5,370 nt of DNA, from positions 1-5,370 of the forward strand of contig DASSYR010000085.1 in assembly GCA_035703165.1 (NCBI GenBank), given 5' to 3'. A program made the position numbers and the translations under genes. This document shows, one piece after another, positions 1 to 5,370 of this stretch. The notes below the pieces were generated by a model. That model searched no databases and had not been told where the DNA came from. It saw nothing but the letters and a program-made list of their open reading frames with translations. Position 1 is the first letter of the stretch. Every line of letters begins with the position of its first letter. Source of the stretch: AWTP1-9 sp035703165 (GTDB taxonomy: Bacteria; Bacteroidota; Bacteroidia; Chitinophagales; Chitinophagaceae).

Positions 1-327
1 AATAGCTATAAAGCCTGGCATATACTGGGTAAATGGAATTTTGAAGTAAATAATTTAAATATAATTGAGAGGGCAGCTATTAAATTACTGTACGGTGGTG
101 TTCCGCCGGCTTCTATTGAAAATGCTATTAAATTTTATGAAAAAGCAAAAATGCTGGAGCCATCGTTTATACTAAACTTATTTGAGCTTGCAAAAGCATA
201 TCGAAAAAATAACCAGGACGATAAGGCTGTTGAAAATATCAACCGGTTACTAAAACTGCCAAATAAAACTGCCGAAGACCCAATTTATAAACAAGAGGCT
301 AAAAAAATGCTGGCACAATTGCAATAA
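1..327 (+). CDS. RMDN-like TPR helical repeat protein, C-terminal part (5' end outside window)
   Basis: The reading frame is open from base 1 and ends at TAA 325-327, giving the last 108 residues of a longer protein. The visible part is a string of amphipathic helices of TPR type. It opens with AWHILGKWNFEV (residues 5-16), then a helix containing IERAAIKLLYGG (21-32), a turn with PPAS (35-38), a TPR-like helix pair (about 39-85: NAIKFYEKAKMLEPSF, then LFELAKAYRKNN), and a last pair around LPNKTAEDPIYKQEAKKML. This order matches, from memory, the C-terminal half of the eukaryotic regulator of microtubule dynamics (RMDN/FAM82) family and its bacterial relatives. TPR folds usually mediate protein contacts; the bacterial members have no function that I know of. 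The upstream part, including any signal peptide or lipobox, is not visible. The downstream gene is convergent, so this one ends its transcript. Confidence 0.75.
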   Translation, partial: NSYKAWHILGKWNFEVNNLNIIERAAIKLLYGGVPPASIENAIKFYEKAKMLEPSFILNLFELAKAYRKNNQDDKAVENINRLLKLPNKTAEDPIYKQEAKKMLAQLQ

Positions 328-488
328 CAAAACAATGTTTATTTGAATCCCGTTTCATTTTTAGTTTTTACCCATTATTACTAACAATCTGCAGGCAAAA
401 AGTATAAGCTACAAGAGAATCCGTATTCTTACCTGTGTAGCACGAGGTTGATTATGATTAAAAGCAGGAATAATTTGAATTTTTAAGA
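328..488. other. convergent intergenic spacer, no clear feature
   Basis: These 161 bases separate the stops of two convergent genes. I see no RNA gene, no usable open frame and no GC-rich stem followed by a T-run on either strand. The only pairing is a short 5-bp AT-rich inverted repeat (AGAAT 416-420 with ATTCT 425-429), too weak to call a terminator. Both transcripts must end here or overlap. Confidence 0.6.
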
Positions 489-2216
489 TTACCTCAATCC
501 CATATCGTTAATAATTGCATTAATCTTGTTTTTTAAATTAGTTTCTACTTTATCGAAGTCAGTGGCTGATGGCAATGGAGCTTTTACACTAAAATAGAAT
601 TTAATCTTAGGTTCGGTACCACTTGGTCTTGCGGAAATTTTACTTCTGTCAGCTAAAATAAACTGCAACACATTTGATTTAGGTAAATTAATGGCCCAGG
701 TTTCTCCGGTTTGTAAATTTTTGCCCGTTTTTAATTCATAATCCAATACAGTAATTACATCAGACCCATTAATTGCTTTTGGCGGATTGTTTCGATATCC
801 CTCCATCATCTCAGCTATTTCTTTTTGTCCATTCATTCCCTTTTTGGTAATGGAAATCAAATCTTCCAGGTAAAAGCCATACTGCACATACAAATCAACC
901 AATTTACTGAATAAAGAACGACCTTTTTCTTTTTCATAGGCAGCCATCTCGCATAACAGGGCTACCGCACTCACTGCATCTTTATCTCTGATTTTATCGC
1001 CAATCATCAACCCAAAACTTTCTTCGCCGCCAATAATGTAATTTTCTTTTCCTTCCTTTGCTTTAATCATTGACGAAATCCATTTAAAGCCTGTAAGTAC
1101 ATTATAGCAGGCAACCCCATTTAGTCTTGCTATATCATCAATCATTTCTGTAGTAACAATTGTTTTTATTACCATGTCGTTGGGTTGCGCTATGTCTTTT
1201 AATTTTCTGGCTTCAATCATATAATTAAAAGCAAGTACCGCAGTTTGGTTGCCGTTCATCAGTACCCATTTGTTATGATTGTCTTTTATACCTATACCTA
1301 CCCGGTCGCTGTCGGGATCTGTTCCTAATAAAATATCGGCATTTAATTCCTGTGCCTTTTTTAAGCCAATACTCATAGCTTCCCGTTCTTCGGGATTTGG
1401 ATACACAACCGTTGGGAAATTTCCATCCGGCTTGCTTTGTTCATCTACGATATGAACATTTGTAAAGCCAAAACGTTTCAATACTTCGGGAACAAGCATT
1501 ATGCCTGAGCCATGTATAGGAGTGTAAACTATTTTTAAATCTTTTTGTTTTTCGATTATTTCCGGGTAAATGCTTAATCCCTTTACCATTTTAAAATACT
1601 CCTCGTCCATTTGTTTACCTATAATGGTAATATTTTGCTCGCCACCTTTCCATTTTACGTCCGATACGGAAGTTATTTTATCTACTTCAGCAATTACATT
1701 TTTATCGTGGGGGGGTACTAACTGCGCTCCATCGTCCCAATAGGCTTTATATCCATTATATTCTTTAGGATTGTGTGAAGCAGTACAAACCACCCCGCCT
1801 TTACACTTGTTGAATCGAATAGCATAGGATATTTCAGGAGTTGGTCTTAAGGCTTCAAATAACAACACCTTAATGCCATTGGCTCCCATTACATTTGCTA
1901 CAATTTCTGCAAAAAGGCGACTGTTATTACGACTATCGTGCCCTACTACTATTTTTATTTCTTCATTAGGAAAACTTTGTTTTAAATAGTTGGCATAGCC
2001 TTGTGTAGCCATCCCTACAGTATATTTATTCATACGGTTGGTGCCAACGCCCATAATACCCCTCAATCCACCGGTACCAAACTCAAGGTTTCGATAAAAA
2101 GCATCCGCCAGTTCATCCGGATTATTTTTTTGTAATTCACGAATAGATGCTTTTGTTTCTTCGTCAAAATCTCCTTCCAGCCAGGCTTCTATTTTATGTA
2201 AAATAGTTGTATTCAT
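489..2216 (-). CDS. phosphoglucomutase/phosphomannomutase (alpha-D-phosphohexomutase family phospho-sugar mutase)
   Basis: This complete 575-residue enzyme belongs to the alpha-D-phosphohexomutase superfamily, which moves phosphate between C1 and C6 (or C5) of sugar phosphates through a bisphosphate intermediate in the cytoplasm. All four active-site loops are visible: the phosphoserine loop TASHNP (145-150, catalytic Ser147), the Mg2+ loop DPDSDR (300-305), the sugar-recognition loop GEESFG (397-402) and the phosphate-binding loop RPSGTEPK (530-537). An N-terminal FGTGGLRG (46-53) precedes them. Length and motif variants fit the PgcA/PGM2-type branch (roughly 570-610 residues) rather than the shorter ManB/AlgC type. 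Glucose 1-phosphate/6-phosphate is the likeliest substrate, but PGM2-type enzymes can prefer pentose phosphates, so specificity is open and no symbol is given. The start is ATG 2214-2216; N-terminal residues immediately resemble family members, and no Shine-Dalgarno is present. The gene stands alone, divergent from the DUF2279 gene. A C7 tract in codons 167-169 is noted in the findings. Confidence 0.95.
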   Translation of the reverse strand: MNTTILHKIEAWLEGDFDEETKASIRELQKNNPDELADAFYRNLEFGTGGLRGIMGVGTNRMNKYTVGMATQGYANYLKQSFPNEEIKIVVGHDSRNNSRLFAEIVANVMGANGIKVLLFEALRPTPEISYAIRFNKCKGGVVCTASHNPKEYNGYKAYWDDGAQLVPPHDKNVIAEVDKITSVSDVKWKGGEQNITIIGKQMDEEYFKMVKGLSIYPEIIEKQKDLKIVYTPIHGSGIMLVPEVLKRFGFTNVHIVDEQSKPDGNFPTVVYPNPEEREAMSIGLKKAQELNADILLGTDPDSDRVGIGIKDNHNKWVLMNGNQTAVLAFNYMIEARKLKDIAQPNDMVIKTIVTTEMIDDIARLNGVACYNVLTGFKWISSMIKAKEGKENYIIGGEESFGLMIGDKIRDKDAVSAVALLCEMAAYEKEKGRSLFSKLVDLYVQYGFYLEDLISITKKGMNGQKEIAEMMEGYRNNPPKAINGSDVITVLDYELKTGKNLQTGETWAINLPKSNVLQFILADRSKISARPSGTEPKIKFYFSVKAPLPSATDFDKVETNLKNKINAIINDMGLR

Positions 2217-2294
2217 ATAACTTAAGTTACAGTTTATTTTTAAAATCGAAAGGTATAGAATTTTCTTATTCGTTATAAAATTGCTGTTGAATCG

Positions 2295-2302
2295 TATTTT
2301 TG
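2295..2302 (+). promoter_or_regulatory. candidate Bacteroidota -7 promoter element for the DUF2279 gene
   Basis: TATTTTTG matches the Bacteroidota sigma-ABfA -7 consensus TAnnTTTG at every fixed position. No good TTTG/TTG -33 box is found about 19-21 bases upstream (2270-2275 reads TCGTTA). If it is used, transcription would begin within a few bases of 2308. That rules out the upstream TTG at 2281 as the translation start and leaves ATG 2308 nearly leaderless, or ATG 2323 with a very short leader. In AT-rich DNA such 8-mers also occur by chance. Confidence 0.4.
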
Positions 2303-2307
2303 TTTTT

Positions 2308-3336
2308 ATGAAGCTGGTGCCTATGCAACATTCCTTATGTTTTATACCTTACCAAATAAATTTTAAGGTAAGATTATTGCTTATTTATATAGTATGGGCA
2401 CTGTTTATTTTTATCTTACTACTGCGTTGTAACATAGCCTTTGCACAGGATTCTTTGCCTGTTACTTTAAAGCTTTCTGATTCAAAGAAAATAAAGAAAA
2501 GAGTTCAGCTTGTTACAGCGGTAAATATAGCGGGTTATGGAGGCTCTTTGCTATTGCTTAACCAGGCTTGGTATGTTAATTATCCCCGAAGTTCTTTTCA
2601 CACCTTTAACGATAGCAGGGAGTGGCTGCAAGTAGATAAGGTAGGGCATGCATGGACAGCGTATAACACGGGAAAAATTTCATCAGAAATGTGGAAGTGG
2701 ACCGGTATGGATAAAAAAAAGGCATCAATTATTGGCGGCTTAAGCGGCGCTGCTTATTTAACGGTGATTGAAGTGTTAGACGGTTATTCAAAGCAGTGGG
2801 GTTGGAGTTGGAGCGACATCGGGGCTAACATATTTGGTTCCGGACTTTTTTTAGGACAGGAACTAGCATGGGGTGAGCAAAGAATACAATTTAAATTTTC
2901 CTTTCAAAATAAAAATTACCAGGATCCATTACTCAAAGAAAGGACAGATAAATTGTTTGGCAGTAGTTGGTATGAACGTATGTTAAAAGATTATAACGGG
3001 CAAACATACTGGCTGAGTGTAAATTTAAAATCTTTCTTACCTCAATCTAAGTTGCCGGCATGGCTGAATGTAGCGGTAGGGTATGGCGCTGACGGATTGT
3101 TGGGAGGTTTTGAAAACAAATGGACAGATGGCGATGCGGGCTTTCCTGTTAACAGAATGGATGTTGTACGTTATCGCCAATGGTACCTGGCACCTGATAT
3201 TGATTTTACAAAAATTAAAACCAAAAAAAAGTTGATAAAAGCACTTTTTTATTTTTTAAATGCTTTTAAATTTCCGGCGCCGGCATTGGAACTGTCCAAA
3301 GGAAAAGTTAAAGCACATTTATTATTTGGGTATTAA
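2308..3336 (+). CDS. DUF2279 (YfiM-like) exported or membrane-anchored protein
   Basis: This 342-residue protein of unknown function is recognised as a Bacteroidota DUF2279 family member. After a long, odd N-terminal stretch comes one strongly hydrophobic segment (about residues 22-39: LLLIYIVWALFIFILLL), followed by AFAQD near 44-48. This looks like a signal peptide cleaved after AFA, or an uncleaved anchor. The domain follows with family-like blocks: QAWYVNYPRSSFHTFND (86-102), REWLQVDKVGHAWTAY (104-119), a glycine-rich hydrophobic stretch IIGGLSGAAYLTVIEVLDGYS (141-161), GWSWSDIGANIFGSGLF (165-181), GQELAWGEQR (183-192), LKDYNGQTYWLS (226-237), and near the end VGYGADGLLGGFEN and FPAPALELSKGKV. 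The conserved DKxGH and EVxDG motifs suggest a membrane-embedded, possibly catalytic or metal-binding site; that is inference. The start is uncertain: ATG 2308 is the first in-frame ATG, an in-frame TTG lies at 2281, and ATG 2323 would shorten the n-region. It is monocistronic, divergent from the mutase and convergent with the phosphoesterase. Confidence 0.8.
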   Translation: MKLVPMQHSLCFIPYQINFKVRLLLIYIVWALFIFILLLRCNIAFAQDSLPVTLKLSDSKKIKKRVQLVTAVNIAGYGGSLLLLNQAWYVNYPRSSFHTFNDSREWLQVDKVGHAWTAYNTGKISSEMWKWTGMDKKKASIIGGLSGAAYLTVIEVLDGYSKQWGWSWSDIGANIFGSGLFLGQELAWGEQRIQFKFSFQNKNYQDPLLKERTDKLFGSSWYERMLKDYNGQTYWLSVNLKSFLPQSKLPAWLNVAVGYGADGLLGGFENKWTDGDAGFPVNRMDVVRYRQWYLAPDIDFTKIKTKKKLIKALFYFLNAFKFPAPALELSKGKVKAHLLFGY

Positions 3337-3407
3337 TTTAAAATTCGTCGCCTGTTTTATATTGTTTTTGCTTATGGCTATAGTAATAAACAAAGCATAT
3401 TTACTTG
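3337..3407. other. short convergent spacer
   Basis: Only 71 AT-rich bases separate two convergent stop codons. No stem-loop of terminator quality is visible for either strand, so termination of both genes is either weak, Rho-dependent, or occurs by overlap into the neighbouring gene. Confidence 0.5.
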
Positions 3408-3902
3408 CTACGATAGTTCAATTACTTCACAATTTTTAATATCTTTTTCATCAATGGCAAAACGTATAATTGTTCTTACCTTTTGCCATCCCTGTTTGCC
3501 TGCGGCCCCTGGATTCATGTGCAGACAATCTATTTTGTTGTCGTAAATAATTTTTAAGATATGTGAATGACCGGAGATAAATAATTGGGGTTTATGAAGT
3601 GCCAATTCTTTTCGTGTTTCAGGATTGTAATTAGGTGGTGAGCCGCCGATATGGCGTATCATTACCTTTACATCTTCGCAATAAAAAACCAGTTGTTCCG
3701 GAAAGATGCTTCTTATTTCCTGTCCGTCTATATTCCCGTAAACACCTCTAAAACTTTCAAATTTTTTAAACTCCTTTAACTTTTGAATAACACCTTCTCC
3801 AAAATCTCCGGCATGCCATATTTCATTACAATCTTTAAAATAATGAAATATCTTTTCATCAAGGTATCCATGTGTATCTGATAGCAATCCGATGCGAACC
3901 AT
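3408..3902 (-). CDS. YfcE/MJ0936-family metallophosphoesterase
   Basis: This 164-residue cytoplasmic calcineurin-like phosphoesterase is predicted to hydrolyse phosphomono- or diesters with two divalent metals (commonly Mn2+ in the family). All ligand motifs appear in order: SDTHG (8-12, Asp9 and His11), HAGD (30-33, bridging Asp33), GNID (56-59, Asn57), RHIGG (83-87, His84) and GHSH (111-114, His112 and His114), then the family-typical NPGA (130-133). Length agrees with single-domain YfcE-type enzymes, with no extra domain. The start was chosen at ATG 3900-3902 because family proteins begin almost directly with the first beta strand (MVRIGLLSDTHG). A longer frame from ATG 3936-3938 adds twelve residues with no family counterpart, in a region better read as upstream DNA. 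The physiological substrate cannot be told from sequence. The gene is single and divergent from the homogentisate dioxygenase gene. Confidence 0.9.
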   Translation of the reverse strand: MVRIGLLSDTHGYLDEKIFHYFKDCNEIWHAGDFGEGVIQKLKEFKKFESFRGVYGNIDGQEIRSIFPEQLVFYCEDVKVMIRHIGGSPPNYNPETRKELALHKPQLFISGHSHILKIIYDNKIDCLHMNPGAAGKQGWQKVRTIIRFAIDEKDIKNCEVIELS

Positions 3903-4016
3903 TTGTATAAAATTGACTGTAAATTTAATATTCCACACTCATATTGGTTTTTGTGGGATGAATTATGTTTTTATAATCTTATAAGGCTGTATTTATAAGG
4001 ATAATTGTAAGTTTTT

Positions 4017-4028
4017 GTCGGCGCTGAC
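4017..4028. repeat. imperfect 12-bp palindrome, candidate operator
   Basis: GTCGGCGCTGAC pairs with its own reverse complement at ten of twelve positions; the two mismatched positions face each other as a G-T pair. It overlaps a small direct repeat GCTGA (4024-4028? in part) continuing as GCTGA at 4030-4034, and forms a GC-rich island in AT-rich surroundings. It sits about 19 bases upstream of the -7-like element at 4048, where a -33 box would be expected, which is a plausible place for a regulator to bind. No regulator family is recognised from the motif. Confidence 0.3.
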
Positions 4029-4047
4029 GCTGAGTTTTAAAACTTCT

Positions 4048-4055
4048 TACATTTG
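4048..4055 (+). promoter_or_regulatory. candidate Bacteroidota -7 promoter element for the homogentisate dioxygenase gene
   Basis: TACATTTG matches TAnnTTTG at all fixed positions. The region 19-21 bases upstream lacks a good TTTG -33 box, reading GCTGAC inside the GC-rich palindrome. If used, the messenger would start near 4060 and carry an untranslated leader of about 175 bases. A poorer match, TATTTTTA at 4218-4225, lies too close to ATG 4238 to leave more than a few bases of leader. Confidence 0.4.
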
Positions 4056-4128
4056 TATATGCCTAATAAGCGTAATTTTTTGTATTGGATTGACAAAAGA
4101 AGATGGAAATATATTTTTCTGTTAGCAA

Positions 4129-4146
4129 CCCTTGAGTTATCAAGGG
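4129..4146. repeat. perfect 7-bp inverted repeat with 4-base loop (hairpin)
   Basis: CCCTTGA (4129-4135) and TCAAGGG (4140-4146) are exact reverse complements around the loop GTTA. Neither strand continues into a T-run, so it is not a standard intrinsic terminator. It falls about 90 bases before ATG 4238, inside the presumed leader of the dioxygenase messenger, and could be an RNA hairpin or a protein-binding dyad. Confidence 0.45.
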
Positions 4147-4237
4147 AATATGTTATGCCTGGTGTGAATACTAAGTAAATCAGGCGGATATCAAATTTTT
4201 ATTATCCCTATTCAAAGTATTTTTAATTTTTTTAACT

Positions 4238-5370
4238 ATGCCTCATTATTATAAACTCGGAAACATTCCTCATAAGCGCCACGTACAGTTTCGCAAACCT
4301 GATGGTTCTTTGTACAGCGAGCAATTATTTTCTACTGAAGGATTTAGTGATGATTATGCCTTACTTTACCATTGCTATCCGCCTACACAAATTATCAAAA
4401 CCGAGCCACAAGTGGATGTAAGTCCACAAATAGCAGAGGAGAAAATGCTCAGTCATCGTAGTTTTGAAGGATTCCATATTAAACCTGTTAAAGACTATCT
4501 GGCGAGTCGTGTGCCGGTATTGGTTAACAACGATTGTCACATTGTTTTGGCTGCGCCGCAGCAAAGTATGACGGATTATTATTACAAAAATACAGATGCA
4601 GATGAAATGATTTTTGTGCACGAAGGCAGTGGTGTTGTGCATACACAGTATGGCGAATTACCGTTTAGCTATGGCGATTATATCGTGCTACCTCGTGGAA
4701 CTATCTATCAAATTTCATTTGTAAATGACAATAATCGTCTTTTTATTGTAGAGTCTTTTTCGCCCTTGCGGTTTCCTAAAAGATATATGAGCCGGTATGG
4801 TCAGCTTATGGAACACGCTCCATTTTGTGAACGAGACATACGTCCGCCTCAGGATTTAAAGACGTATGATGAAAAAGGAGATTTTCTTATCAGGGCAAAG
4901 AAAAAAGGAATACTTTATGGTTTGCATTATGGTACACATCCTTTTGATGTTGTTGGATGGGATGGCTGCTGTTATCCTTATATATTTTCTATTCATGATT
5001 TTGAGCCTATTACGGGCCGTGTACACATGCCTCCTCCTATTCATCAAACTTTTGAAACCAATGCTTTTGTGGTATGTTCTTTTGTACCACGATTATATGA
5101 TTATCATCCACAAGCTATACCCGCACCGTATAACCATAGCAATATAGATAGTGATGAAGTATTATATTATGTGGCAGGAGAATTTATGAGTCGCAAGCAT
5201 GTAACCAAAGGAATGATAACGCTTCACCCTGCCGGAATACCGCATGGACCTCACCCGGGAGCAGTGGAGAAAAGTATTGGAGCTAAAGAAACCAAAGAAT
5301 TAGCGGTGATGGTAGATACTTTTCGTCCGTTAATGCTTACCAAGCAGGCTTTGGAGATTGAGAATAAAGA
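4238..5370 (+). CDS. hmgA: homogentisate 1,2-dioxygenase (3' end outside window)
   Basis: The frame starts at ATG 4238-4240 and is open for 377 codons to the right edge; by family length about ten residues are missing. The enzyme is a cytoplasmic Fe(II) dioxygenase that opens the ring of homogentisate to maleylacetoacetate in phenylalanine and tyrosine breakdown. The N-terminal half has the cupin-like segment DEMIFVHEGSGVVHTQYG (122-139) and SYGDYIVLPRGT (144-155). The C-terminal half has HPFDVVGWDG (234-243), matching HTPFDVVAWHG of the human enzyme as I recall it. Probable iron ligands are His300 (PYNHSN), Glu307 (SDEV) and His336 (IPHGP), corresponding to human His335, Glu341 and His371; His263 (GRVH) probably matches the catalytic His292. 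It belongs to the short bacterial form, below the roughly 445 residues of human HGD. The start fits the family-like opening MPHYYKLGNIPHKRH; there is no Shine-Dalgarno. No pathway partner is visible to the left; later genes may lie beyond the edge. Confidence 0.93.
   Translation, partial: MPHYYKLGNIPHKRHVQFRKPDGSLYSEQLFSTEGFSDDYALLYHCYPPTQIIKTEPQVDVSPQIAEEKMLSHRSFEGFHIKPVKDYLASRVPVLVNNDCHIVLAAPQQSMTDYYYKNTDADEMIFVHEGSGVVHTQYGELPFSYGDYIVLPRGTIYQISFVNDNNRLFIVESFSPLRFPKRYMSRYGQLMEHAPFCERDIRPPQDLKTYDEKGDFLIRAKKKGILYGLHYGTHPFDVVGWDGCCYPYIFSIHDFEPITGRVHMPPPIHQTFETNAFVVCSFVPRLYDYHPQAIPAPYNHSNIDSDEVLYYVAGEFMSRKHVTKGMITLHPAGIPHGPHPGAVEKSIGAKETKELAVMVDTFRPLMLTKQALEIENK

Larger units (their letters stand above)
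3903..4237. other. 335-bp divergent intergenic region with several candidate regulatory elements
   Basis: This is the largest gene-free stretch and lies between two divergent starts. From left to right it holds an imperfect inverted repeat (TTCCACA 3931-3937 with TGTGGGA 3952-3958, one G-T pair), two copies of TTATAAGG (3979-3986 and 3993-4000), a GC-rich imperfect palindrome (4017-4028), a -7-like element (4048-4055), a 39-codon reading frame from ATG 4059 to TAA 4176-4178, and a perfect hairpin inside that frame (4129-4146). The last 60 bases before ATG 4238 are very AT-rich. The 39-codon frame is not called as a gene because I recognise no family and frames this short arise by chance. No RNA gene is apparent. 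Confidence 0.55.

Noticed and set aside
416..429. AGAAT/ATTCT inverted repeat as a terminator
   Set aside because: The stem is only 5 bp, AT-rich, and not followed by a T-run on either strand.
2247..2255. Minus-strand TACCTTTCG as a promoter for the mutase gene
   Set aside because: It departs from TAnnTTTG at the last fixed base and has no TTG-like box upstream on the minus strand.
3903..3938. Twelve-residue N-terminal extension of the metallophosphoesterase
   Set aside because: The family begins directly at the first beta strand with MVRIGLLSDTHG, and the extension has no family counterpart, so ATG 3902 was used.
3931..3958. TTCCACA/TGTGGGA inverted repeat as an operator or terminator
   Set aside because: It has one G-T pair and a 14-base loop, overlaps no promoter element, and is not followed by a T-run; kept only as a mention in the intergenic entry.
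4157..4185. GCCTG (4157-4161) and CAGGC (4181-4185) as a second leader hairpin
   Set aside because: A 5-bp stem around a 19-base loop is weak and expected by chance.
4361..4642. 93-codon minus-strand open frame
   Set aside because: It is antisense to the clear homogentisate dioxygenase gene and its translation has no recognisable domain.
4856..5147. Overlapping short frames on both strands (4856-5047 minus, 4866-5147 plus)
   Set aside because: Both lie inside the dioxygenase gene in other frames; the plus-strand one is hydrophobic only because of T-rich codons out of frame.
1..5370. A defence system, mobile element, CRISPR array or toxin-antitoxin pair
   Set aside because: All five genes are assigned to ordinary families and alternate in strand; no transposase, terminal repeats, array-like repeats, or paired small genes were found on either strand.

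Overview
The window looks like chromosomal DNA from a member of the Bacteroidota, most likely near the Chitinophagaceae. The reasons are its AT-rich base composition, the absence of Shine-Dalgarno-like sequences ahead of the starts, matches to the Bacteroidota -7 promoter element (TAnnTTTG), and the style of the proteins, including a Bacteroidota-type DUF2279 protein and a short-form homogentisate dioxygenase. The lineage is inferred from the sequence alone.

Layout, left to right, with strands strictly alternating (+ - + - +). (1) 1-327, +: C-terminal 108 residues of a helical TPR-like protein that resembles the eukaryotic RMDN (regulator of microtubule dynamics) family. (2) 489-2216, -: complete alpha-D-phosphohexomutase (phosphoglucomutase/phosphomannomutase) with all four active-site loops intact. 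(3) about 2308-3336, +: exported or inner-membrane-anchored DUF2279 (YfiM-like) protein. (4) 3408-3902, -: small YfcE/MJ0936-type metallophosphoesterase with its full metal-ligand set; its longest open frame would start 36 bases further upstream, but the family N-terminus fixes the start at 3902. (5) 4238-5370, +: homogentisate 1,2-dioxygenase, which runs off the right edge with probably about ten residues missing.

Because neighbours are convergent or divergent, no two genes here form an operon and each should have its own promoter. Functionally they look like unrelated housekeeping or accessory-metabolism genes: sugar-phosphate interconversion, phosphodiester hydrolysis, and phenylalanine/tyrosine breakdown at the ring-cleavage step. 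There is no mobile element, CRISPR array, rRNA or tRNA visible, and no clear new multi-gene system.

The most interesting non-coding stretch is the divergent region 3903-4237 ahead of the dioxygenase gene. It holds a paired 8-bp direct repeat, a GC-rich imperfect palindrome, a -7-like promoter element, a perfect 7-bp hairpin, and a 39-codon aromatic-rich reading frame that contains the hairpin. Together these could be a regulated leader for the homogentisate gene, but this is a hypothesis, and each element alone could be chance.
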